A stretch of DNA of 42,500 nt, from NCBI GenBank assembly GCA_030674155.1, contig CM060335.1:34583781-34626280 (forward strand). Reading direction: 5' to 3'. The first letter of the stretch is position 1, and each line of letters begins with the position of its first letter. Under the pieces are notes generated by a model. That model was not told the origin of the DNA, did not search any database, and saw only the letters and a list, made by a program, of their open reading frames with translations. Of the stretch, positions 11,425 to 20,293 are shown in pieces. The position numbers were made by a program, and so were the translations under genes. The stretch is from Stramonita haemastoma (Eukaryota; Mollusca; Gastropoda; Neogastropoda; Muricidae).

Positions 11425-11682
11425 CATTTTCAGCAAACTCCATGGCAATATATAAACAAGAGAAACTTTCGAAAGCTTCCCAGTACCAGACAATATTCAC
11501 ATGCCGACATTTTGCAAGAATTTTCACCTCCATCAGTGCTTGTTCTATTTCTTTATCGCTAAGCAATCTAATTTTATCTCCTTTAGAACAACCTGTCTTT
11601 TCTTTCTGCGGGAATTCGCCAGCCAAGCTTTCCCGTACGATCCAGATCCTAGAAGTTTTATTTTCTCATACTCTCCCGCCAT
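11425..11682 (-). pseudogene. NEK exon 1 (start codon, glycine loop, VLKEI), one base missing
   Basis: The ATG at 11682 opens MAGEYEKIKLLGSGSYGK. The frame stays open through VVLKEIKLD and then hits TAG at about 11545-11547. The next frame continues the kinase fold as LLSDKEIEQALMEVKILAK, HVNIVWYWEAF and LYIAMEFAENG. The two parts meet at about 11560-11570, where one base is missing relative to an intact gene. The donor G|GTAAGT at 11424 ends the exon after the first base of a codon. Confidence 0.8.
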
Positions 11683-11893
11683 GTTACTTTTTCTGATACC
11701 TCTTTATGTCTGCTAGGCAGGAGATTTGTATAAGGGGGACAATTCTCGCCAACTATTGATGACTACACTTCCTAAATCTGCGTGAGCGTGCGTGTAAAAT
11801 GGGTTACACTCGTAATTTCATGTAGCAAGGTACTTTTTTCTTTCTTTCTTTTTTTTTTTTTGTTTTTGATTTTTTTAATAGCTATCTAGTTGC

Positions 11894-11941
<48 letters not shown>

Positions 11942-12038
11942 ATGGGTGTATATTGTATGTCAGTGTATAGTGTGTGTGTTTGTTAGTAATTATTATTTTT
12001 TGCAGTTATTCCTTTTTTTATTAGTTCATTTACAGCAG
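11683..12038. other. Presumed divergent promoter interval
   Basis: Lies between the NEK start codon and the first candidate plus-strand exon. It contains a T-rich stretch and a (GA)n tract at 11898-11940. I see no convincing TATA box. The promoter role is inferred only from position. Confidence 0.3.
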
Positions 12039-14736
12039 AATCAGACTGATAGTAAAACTCAAGGAGAAAATGGGCTCTCGGATAACTATGGGCTTCTGCC
12101 AGTCCTTGAAGTTTGGCCCTGGGTGATCCTAATGGCATCAAGATGGGGAACAATGAATATTTGATTTTAGTTTTGATGTTAACGAATCACACATTTGGGG
12201 TTGTGACAGAAATTCTGAAAATCTGATCCCACACAAAAAGAAAGACTGAAGCTAACTTGAATAGCTGCCTTTGGCAGTAGTATGTTTTAGGTTGGTTGTT
12301 TTGTTGTTTGTGGGGTGGGGGTGGTGTGTTATTTTCAAGGGGTCTACATTTATGCATACCTACCTACAATTTGGGGTTTCCACTGAATAGATCACGTTGC
12401 ATAAATGCATGTATTCCAGGTTTTGTTGTTGCTGGGTATTCCTCAACTAACACCTTAGTTGAAATCTTACTCATCATCACATTTGGAAATCACTCAGAAA
12501 CCACAATACGCACTATATGAGAAGTTTGAGTGTATGACTGTTTTCAAGTACCTTGCCATATGTTAAGTTACATTTTCATTCTTGTTCCTTCATCTGTTTT
12601 TTTTGTGTGTGTTTGTTTCAGTTGGTCTCCTTTCAGCATCTGCTGTCAACCACTAAAGTATTCCAGTGGCAGAGCCTGTTCCAAGCAAGGCATCTAGAAT
12701 TCGTGGCGCCCAAGCTCCCATTTTTGGAGGTAAGTGTCTGTGTCTGTGTGTATGAGAGAGGCTCTTTGTTTGTAGAGTTCATCATCATTCATTGGTTACC
12801 TTTCAGAGGAAGTGTTTAATGTACCCAAGAACTCTTTTATATTACCTGTAACAAATGGTGGAAGTGGAGGATCTGCAAGTTCCTTAGAATCTGAACATGA
12901 TTTTGCACTTGATCCCACACCTCACCTCCATCCCCAGGGTTTAGACGACACAACCTAGAGAATCCTGGAACCTGGAACCCCCTCCTTGCAATAGAGCTTT
13001 GGGAGGTGGTGGCCTAGTGGATAGGGCCTTGCACTTGTGGTCTGATGGCCTAGTGGTTTGACCTTGCACTTGTGGTCTGATGGCCTAGTGGTTAGATAGA
13101 GCCTTGCACTTGTGGTCTGATGGCCTAGTGGTTAGATAGAGCCTTGCACTTGTCTGATGGCCTAGTGGTTAGATAGAGCTTGCACTTGTGGTCTGATGGC
13201 CTATGTGGTTAGATAGAGCTTTGCACTTGTTCTGATGGCCTAGTGGTTAGAAGTCTTGCACTTGTGTCTGATGGCCTGTGGTAGAAGAGCCTTGCACTTG
13301 TGGTCTGATGGCCTAGTGGTTAGATAGAGCCTTGCACTTGTGGTCTGATGGCCTGGATGGCCTAGTGGTTAGATAGAGCCTTGCACTTGTGGTCTGATGG
13401 CCTGGTGGCTAGTGTAGAAGGCCTTGCACTTGTGGTCTGATGGCCTGGTGGTTTGAGTCTTGCACTTGTGGTCTGATGGCCTAGTGGTTTGAGTCTTGCA
13501 CTTGTGGTCTGATGGCCTAGTGGTTAGAGCCTTGCACTTGTGGTCTGATGGCCTAGTGGTTAGAGCCTTGCACTTGTGGTCTGATGGCCTAGTGGTTTGA
13601 TAGTCTTGCACTTGTGGTCTGATGGCCTAGTGGTTAGATAGTCTTGCACTTGTGGTCTGATGGCCTAGTGGTTAGATAGTCTTGCACTTGTGGTCTGATG
13701 GCCTAGTGGTTAGATGAGTCTTGCACTTGTGGTCTGATGGCCTAGTGGTTAGATAGAGTCTTGCACTTGTGGTCTGATGGCCTAGTGGTAGATAGAGCCT
13801 TGCACTTGTGGTCTGATGGCCTAGTGGTCAGATAGCCTTGCACTTGTGGTCTGATGGCCTAGTGGTTAGATAGTCTTGCACTTGTGGTCTATGGCCTAGT
13901 GGTTAGAAGCTTGCACTTGTGGTCTGATGGCCTAGTGTCAGAGCCTTGCACTTGTGGTCTGATGGCTAGTGGTAGAGCCTGCACTTGTGTCTGATGGCCT
14001 AGTGGTCAGAGCCTTGCACTTGTGGTCTGATGGCCTAGTGGTCAGAGCCTGCACTTGTGTCTGATGGCCTAGTGGTCAGAGCCATGCACTTGTGGTCTGA
14101 TGGCCTAGTGGTCAGAGCCATGCACTTGTGGTCTGGATGGCCTAGTGGGATCAGGAGCCATGCACTTGTGGTCTGATGGCCTAGTGGTCAGAGCCTTGCA
14201 CTTGTGGTCTGATGGCCTAGTGGTCAGAGCCTTGCACTTGTGGTCTGATGGCCTAGTGGTTAGAGAGAGCCTTGCACTTGTGGTCTGATGGCCTAGTGTC
14301 AGAGCCTTGCACTTGTGGTCTGATGGCATGGGATCAAGCCCCCACCGAACTGCCATTTGAGGTGATTTTTTCCTCTGGAGTTATCATCTGTACTCACTAC
14401 AACCCCCAAAAGTCTTTCAGATGAGACTATAAATAAAAAATCTTATGTGCTTTTTGTTGACCTAATTTTGTTGATGAGAAATGACAGTAGCTGAAATTTT
14501 CAAGAGTGCTGTGCAAAATTCTTGTTTTATCTTTTTCACTTCATGCATTACTCCTATAAATAGCTTTGATGACATTAACAAATCACTTGGCGAGCATTAA
14601 TACATGTTCATATAACTTTAATTTATAACATATATATGTAAGCATATTCACAAGCGTGTGTACATAGGTGTAGCACATGCATGTGTGTGCATGCGTACAT
14701 GCAACCATGTGTGTGTGTGTGCATGCATGTGTGAGT

Positions 14737-14777
<41 letters not shown>

Positions 14778-15480
14778 CATTTTGTTTTTAATGATGAAAT
14801 TAGAGGATTCATCAGATTCTGCCACATAAAATATCATCAAACTTTGAAACAAAAGCTGTAAATGTTAAAAAGTGTTCAAGATAAAGACAAAAAAATGTTT
14901 GTTTGTTTGCTGGTTTGTTTTAAGCAAGTCTCAAGCAATATCACCATAATAGAACAGTTGCAGTTTTTGAAATTTTCAGTTTAAAAATGAAATGTTTCCT
15001 TGTTTCAAACTATAGTTGTTCATGGGTAGAGACTTGTCAGAGGTAAGCCCTCAAAAGAAATCCAGGAAGGCCAACTCTGTACAGGTTAGTGACAGTATAG
15101 GCATGCTTCAAATATTTCCACACAAGCGGCTGTTCAAGACTCTCTCCCTTATCCCAGCTAGATGAGAGGATAATCTAATAAAAATTATGTCACTTCACAC
15201 AGCCAAGGCATCTGACTTTGTGTCTTTTAGGACATCACCACTGGAATTCTCTTATTTGCAACACCAGAGATCTATACTTTTAAAAGGCATTTTATATTTT
15301 CAGTATTGTAAGCCAGTTGTTGTTGCTGTTACCAGACAAGAAGTGGACTGTAGTCATCTGTTTCAGCGTCATCGTCGGTTCTTTTGTTTGGTATTCAGCC
15401 AGAATGAGGGAAGGAAGCCAAAAATGGTAGCAAATGGTTTGCTGCAAACGTTTCCACAATTTTTATACCATACTTCTTAA
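12039..15480 (+). CDS. Candidate unrecognised gene, four phase-0 exons
   Basis: Four segments with splice-like edges are all multiples of three and all in phase 0. They are 12039-12110 (TTACAGCAG acceptor; contains SDNYGLLPVLE), 12622-12729 (GTTTGTTTCAG acceptor, GAG|GTAAGT donor), 15016-15084 (ACTATAG acceptor, CAG|GTTAGT donor; contains SEVSPQKKSRKANSVQ) and 15304-15480 (TATTTTCAG acceptor, ending at a stop). The second segment also reads SKASRIRGAQAPIFG in another frame, which is at least as protein-like. Part of the third resembles a SINE-associated motif (AGAGACTTGTCAG). I recognise no family and see no clear start codon. The 36-bp array lies in the second intron. The whole set could be chance. 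Confidence 0.25.
12997..14330 (+). repeat. 36-bp minisatellite, about 37 copies, derived from a SINE tRNA-like head
   Basis: The unit is TGGCCTAGTGGTTAGAGCC plus a spacer containing TTGCACTTGTGGTCTGA. TGGCCTAGTGG fits the RNA polymerase III box A consensus TRGYNNARNNG at every defined position. Spacing is exactly 36 in the regular part (for example 13501 to 13537), with many small indels elsewhere. The array ends directly in a box-B-like GGGATCAAGCCC and the SINE body (see next entry). Confidence 0.9.
14330..14530 (+). repeat. SINE body downstream of the box A array
   Basis: Follows the order of the intact SINE at 22285: a degenerate box B, then TTTTTCCTCTGGAGTTATCATC, then a TCTTTCAGATGAGACTATAAA segment, then a GTGCTTTTTG segment. 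The array above is therefore an expansion of the box A region of this SINE copy. Confidence 0.65.
14739..14776. repeat. (GT)n microsatellite
   Basis: GT repeat preceded by ATGC-containing GT-like sequence. Confidence 0.9.
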
Positions 15481-16486
15481 TTAACAACCCCCCCAAAAAA
15501 AACACAAAGAAAACCCAACATAATTATATACTCTTTACTTAGTACTTATGATTGAATGTTAGCTGAGATTCTTTCTTAATACTGGACAGATTCTATATGT
15601 CCTTTTTTTCTCTGTGAAAAGTTTCTTCATCAGATATATAGAAAGCTACAATGTAGCATCAAATCAGGCAGAAGTCTAACACCCAGAGCAAAACAATCCT
15701 GTTTTTGGTGTTTTTTTTAAATGGTCCTGTCACAGCAATCTCAATGATGGAGGACCTACACCTACCTGTTAAAGTTGATATCATGAAACATTTTCAAAAA
15801 AACACAAAAAGAAACATTCAACAATATGCTAGTTGAGATAACTTGTTTGTTTTGCTAATTCTCTGTGGATGCAGAGTCTCTGATGGAGATAGCATCAGGT
15901 GAGAATGGGGGGGGGGGGGGGGGGGGGGGAAGGGGTGGAGAGGTTTGAGATGGGAAAAAGCCTCAGGAACTGACAATGTTATCATAGCAACTATTTTTTG
16001 TTTTGTTTTTTTAATTTTCTTTCTTTTTTTTTTTGCAACTATTTTTACTCCACAAGACTTCAGCTGAAAACAGAAGATAATCCTCAATGCTAAGAAAAAT
16101 CAAGAAAACCATAGAAAACCTGCTACCAATGTAATGGCAGCAGAGATGAGATAAAGATTTTTTTTTTTAAAGTATGGTTACAGCCCCAAACCCATGGTTG
16201 ACATTTATCTGTTTATGTTCAGAGAGAATGAAAGAAGATGGATGAATGGACACAACACATATGTAATAACTGTACAGGTGAGGTTTATTATTTTCTGAGC
16301 ATTTATTTCTGTGAGATCCCCAATTTTTTTTTTTTACAGTGCACCGCAACACAATAGAAATATCATGCTCATTGAAATGTATATTATTTTCCCCTTTCCC
16401 AACAGACATAGAATAAAATACAATAACAATGCTACCACAACCTCAAATTTGAAAACAAACATTGTATACTGTTAATCGACATTTCT

Positions 16487-16529
<43 letters not shown>

Positions 16530-16669
16530 TTATATTACTTTTTATTTAAAAAAACAGAAAAACTATCAATCAATTCAGAGCACAGGGGGTGGAACAAGTT
16601 TCTGTTATATTACTTTTTATTTCATGAAACAGAAAAACTATCAATCAATTCAGAGGCTAGGGGGGGTGG

Positions 16670-16890
16670 GATAACTAGTAGCTAGAGCATTGCACTCGTG
16701 ATCTGGGACCAAGCCACCACTAAGGTACCCGTCTGTGGAGATTCCCCCCCAGAGTTGAATGTCAGAACTGACTCCATCCCCCTACCCCCTCCCAAGTCCT
16801 TCAAATGAGACTACAAACTAAGTTCCTGTGTGCAAATGCATGCAGGCAGCTGAAAACCTGTTCTGCTACTCTTCGTAGGCCATTTCATGC
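16670..16890 (+). repeat. Diverged tRNA-derived SINE
   Basis: Same order of blocks as the copy at 22285: a box-A-like GATAACTAGTAGCTAGAGC, a box-B-like GGGACCAAGCC, CCCAGAGTTGAATGTCAG, TTCAAATGAGACTACAAACT, CTGTTCTGCTACTCTTCGTA, then GGCCATTTCATGC. Confidence 0.65.
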
Positions 16891-17538
16891 TGATAGGAAA
16901 CAATGACAAAATAAAAATGTTAAAACCCATAGGCACACTGGTGACGTGTTTAAACGCTATTCCTAAAGTTGGGAATGCAGCTACCTTAATGGTGGGTAAG
17001 CGTTCGCATATGCAAAATCTCACCTTTGGCAAACTTTTGAGCTCTAGCCAAGAAACAAACACAAAAATAAACAACTAAAAAAAACCCTCAAATTTATTTA
17101 CAAATAACATGACAAAACCAAAACTTCGAGACTTTTTGTTGATTATAAAACGAGACAAAATCCCTAAAATTACCCATAAATTCACAAGTGTAACCTTGTA
17201 TGGTCCCATACATAACCCAAAGCACTGGTCTATCAACAAAAGTGCATCACACACACAACTCTTACTTCTCTCTCTCTCTCTCCCCCTCCCCCAGTTTTAT
17301 CTTGGCTGACAGTGTGTGACAGAGACCTGACACAAGAAAGGCTAGGAATGTGGTAACAGATCTCAACAGTAAAGAGTTTCGTGTTTGGCTGTACATTACG
17401 AAGATCAATGCTGTGGTTTCCATGTCATGGAATGGTGTCGCCCTGCGACGTTCCGTTGCTGTATGAGCCTACAAGCTTAAAGCAATAAAATTTCGTTATC
17501 GTTATCTCTCTCTCACACCTACACATGCACAGATATCT

Positions 17539-17539
<1 letters not shown>

Positions 17540-17592
<53 letters not shown>
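17540..17592. repeat. (CA)n microsatellite
   Basis: Uninterrupted CA repeat of about 50 bp. Confidence 0.95.
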
Positions 17593-18118
17593 ACACCTTT
17601 CTAATCACTGCAGTATTCATAAGCTGTGCCTTTAATTCTCTGAGTTTTACAATAACTACTACTGCAAATGCTACTAACTTCTGTTAGTTTACTACTAGTT
17701 CTTCTATTACTTCTGTTACAGCAACTACTATGAAAAGTACTTTTGCAGCTACTTTTGCTGCTTCTGCTATGATAATGATATTGCTGATAATCATAAAAGG
17801 CAAATCTTAAAGACTTGAAATCATCCCTAAAGTTGGAATGTGGCTACCTTAATGATGGGCAAAAATAGTCACATATGCAGAATCTCACTATTTTTTAGTC
17901 TAAGCTTTAGCTGAGGAACAAAAACCCCACAAAAAACTCTTTGAAAGAATAATAGTAGGGCCCCTATATGACCCTTTCCAACACCCACAAGCATTTCATA
18001 ATGAGAGAGAGTAGATGCTATATACATAATGACAATATGCAACAATATATGATATGATATAACAAGCGTACAGGCGTCATAACTTTAACAACTCATATCA
18101 CCAGTTTGTTCTGTAGGC

Positions 18119-18126
18119 GCAACACA

Positions 18127-18172
<46 letters not shown>
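18119..18172. repeat. (CA)n microsatellite
   Basis: Uninterrupted CA repeat. The following 18173-18440 has few stops in one plus frame but shows no recognisable domain or splice pattern, so no gene is called there. Confidence 0.95.
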
Positions 18173-18174
<2 letters not shown>

Positions 18175-18874
18175 TGCTGCCTATTTTCTGTGATGGAGCA
18201 GTCAGTCCTGGTGTTCCCACACTGCTCATTTCAATGTAACCACCCCAGACACATATACCTGAGCCTGTCATGTAATATCTTCAGAAGTTTGCCGAGAGCT
18301 TATCATTACCATGCTGCCATAGAGTCATCAACCAAAAGGGCCTTGCACTGTTGCTCAAATACTTTGGTGATGTTCAGTGATGCACTGAACCGTATTTGTG
18401 ATGCTCCACCACCAAATGAGTTGCTTAGCACCTGACCCACTTTTTCACTAGAGGCCATTAAAGGCAGGTGGGGGTCAAGTTGTCAATTTTAAGATGTTGC
18501 TTGGTTATAAAACTATAGCACTTATTCTACCTTGTGGTTAAAAATCAAGGCATAATTTTTTTTCATTTTGCATTTTGAACTGTTCTATTAAAAATACCAA
18601 AGCCCTCATTCTGGCCACCTAGTAGGATGCTAAACTTGTCAATTTCTCATTTCCTTTAGTCTATCATTTCAAGTTGTAATAACTTTTGACAGAATTGTCA
18701 GATTTTCAATCTGTTTTTTTTTGTATTGCATAGCCATTTTACTGTAGATTAATAAAATGTCAATAACTTAAAAATTGATTTCTTGTGCAATGCCACTCCT
18801 TCTGTGGTGGAGCGTCGCACATTTTGTTTCATATAAAACAGGTTCAGATTTTGGTAGATGGACTCAAAAGTCAA

Positions 18875-18925
18875 CTTCAAGCTCCACAGTTTCAGCCCAG
18901 TTTTCCTCAATGTCCTGTTCAGCAG
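18875..18925 (-). repeat. Diverged copy of the WRAP53 terminal-exon end
   Basis: On the minus strand this reads TGLKLWSLKL, resembling NSLKLWSLQLP at the real end of WRAP53. The flanking AATGTCCTGTTCAGC matches the exon segment too. It is a more distant relative of the tandem copies at 19630-20142. Confidence 0.5.
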
Positions 18926-19119
18926 GGAGGTCAAGCACTGAATCCTGTTTTTCCTCATATAACAATGTGTCAGCATAAAAGCAAGGTCCCTCCAGGCATT
19001 GTTAAGGCACTACAGTTACAGCAAGATTTCTTCTTGCATAGGAAAGGTGATTTTTTTGGGGGGGGGGGGGGGGCACTGTACACTGAGTCATCTTTTGTCT
19101 CACGCAAGATGGACGTTAT

Positions 19120-19330
19120 AACTGAGTGGTTAAGATCTACAGACTTCACTCCTGCGGGTCCATGAAGTCAGGGATTCAAATCTCAGCAGTGGCATGTAGT
19201 GAATTAATGGGTAGAGATTTTTACAATCTCCCTGGTCAACTTAAAGTGCAGACTTGTCAGTGCTGTAATTCCTTTCGTGTATATACACATATGCAGAAGC
19301 ACATTAATGCAGAAGCACATTAAAATCCCC
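19120..19330 (+). repeat. SINE of a second tRNA-derived family
   Basis: A box-A-like ATAACTGAGTGGTTAAGATC and a box-B-like GGGATTCAAATCTC lie about 45 bp apart. They are followed by GGGTAGAGATTTTTACAATC and AGTGCAGACTTGTCAGTGCT. The downstream sequence differs from the 22285 family. Confidence 0.55.
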
Positions 19331-19383
19331 CAAAGGTTACAGAAACACAAGTATACTCAGTACGCACCCTGTACCAACAAAAT

Positions 19384-19393
19384 AAGCTGCTCT

Positions 19394-19436
<43 letters not shown>

Positions 19437-19476
19437 AAAAAAAAAAAAAAAAAAAAAAAAAAAGCTGCTCTAAAGT
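19384..19476. mobile_element. Poly(A)-only insertion with 15-bp target-site duplication
   Basis: AAGCTGCTCTAAAGT occurs at 19384-19398 and again, perfectly, at 19462-19476. Everything between is A except one GTT. A poly(A) tract flanked by a direct repeat of this length is what target-primed reverse transcription leaves when almost only the tail is copied. The alternative is slippage within a duplicated segment. Confidence 0.6.
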
Positions 19477-19629
19477 CCGAGAGTGTCAGCTGAGGCCAGC
19501 AGGCAGACCTCCTGCAGAAAGACAAGCACCCAAAGAAGACCAGGCAGGCACTACACATCCCTCCCACCCAGTAAGCAGAACGCAGAGAAGAGTCTGATAC
19601 ATGTGTCAACAATTTGATGAAGTCCCTGA

Positions 19630-20142
19630 GCGTAGCCTTCAGGCTCCACAGTTTTCGGTGAATTCTCATCATCTTGTTCATACAGAATGGAGACAGGGGG
19701 AGTGGTGGGAAGGAGGGTGAGAGGGGAAGGGGGGTGGTTTGTGCCCCGACTCTTGTCACATAGGATAATGTGTCAAACACAGCAGCAGAGGTCTGCTCCA
19801 TCAGGGCAGCTGAAGTCTCCACAGTTTCAGTGAAATCTCTTCAACATCTTGATCGTGAAGGAAGGAGACAGGGGGAGTGGTGGGAAGGAGGGTGAGAGTG
19901 GAAGGGGGGTGGTTTGTGCCCTGACTCGTGTCACATGCGTCAAACACAGCAGCAGAGGTATGTTCTGTCAGGGCAGCTGAAGGCTCCACAGTTTCAGTGA
20001 AATGGCAACATCTTGTTCATACTGGAAGGAGACAGGGGGAGTGGTGGGAGGGGAGGGTGAGAGTGGAAGGGGGGTGGTTTGTGCCCTGACTCTCTTGTCA
20101 CATAGGATAATGCGTCAAACACAGCGGCAGAGGTATGTTCTG
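19630..20142 (-). repeat. Three tandem partial copies of the WRAP53 terminal exon and its downstream flank
   Basis: Units of about 172-174 bp start near 19632, 19801 and 19974, and the real exon end follows at 20143. Each carries the complement of the KLWSLQLP-stop end (AGCTGAAGGCTCCACAGTTT and variants). Each also has a GACAGGGGGAGTGGTGGGA block, GGTGGTTTGTGCCC, and CAAACACAGCAGCAGAGGT. The middle unit reads SLKLWRLQLP. None retains the upstream half of the exon. Confidence 0.85.
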
Positions 20143-20293
20143 TCAGGGCAGCTGAAGGCTCCACAGTTTCAGGGAGTTCTCTTCAACGTCTTGTTCGGTG
20201 GATGGGCTGTCGTCGTCCATATCCATGAAGGAGGATTCTGGGAAGTGTCTCTGACCGGAACACGTGGCCAACACAGGGTACTGAGGGTTGATA
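20143..20293 (-). CDS. WRAP53: WRAP53 exon 14 (terminal)
   Basis: Acceptor TGTCGTCAG. Reads INPQYPVLATCSGQRHFPES, then SFMDMDDDSPSTEQDVEENS and LKLWSLQLP, with a TGA at 20143-20145. A 55-bp tandem array begins about 27 bp upstream of the acceptor, and partial copies of this exon follow downstream. Confidence 0.93.

Larger units (their letters stand above)
4589..11682 (-). pseudogene. NEK-family protein kinase gene with single-base frame breaks
   Basis: A NIMA-related serine/threonine kinase spread over at least 8 minus-strand exons (itemised separately). NEKs act in cilia, centrosomes and cell-cycle control. Seen in order: a glycine loop (GSGSYGK, about residues 12-18), the ATP-binding lysine in VVLKEI (about K34), the catalytic loop HRDLKPQN, the DFG motif, the NEK-type activation segment GTPYYLSPE, and SDMWSVGCVLYEL of the C lobe. 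A long basic and Ser/Thr-rich tail follows. Introns obey GT-AG and exon phases agree once the indels are allowed for. Exon 1 lacks one base, exon 2 has one extra, exon 4 lacks one, and the tail changes frame several times. As written, exon 1 ends at an in-frame TAG after about 44 codons. Either this is a young pseudogene or the sequence carries local indel errors. The domain resembles the NEK1/3/4/5 group, but I cannot assign a paralogue. Confidence 0.75.
15481..18100. other. No gene seen; SINE, poly(A), poly(G) and short duplications
   Basis: Contains a G23 tract at about 15908-15930, an A33 tract at about 16494-16526, and a 70-bp tandem duplication sharing CAGAAAAACTATCAATCAAT at about 16526-16660. 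It also holds a SINE at 16670-16890, a segment ending TAAAGCAATAAAATTTCG near 17480 that looks like the 3' end of another repeat, and a (CA)n tract at 17540-17592. No frame looks coding. Confidence 0.5.

Noticed and set aside
18173..18440. Open plus-strand frame ending in DAPPPNELLST
   Set aside because: No splice sites, domain or composition that sets it apart from chance. Part of it is microsatellite.
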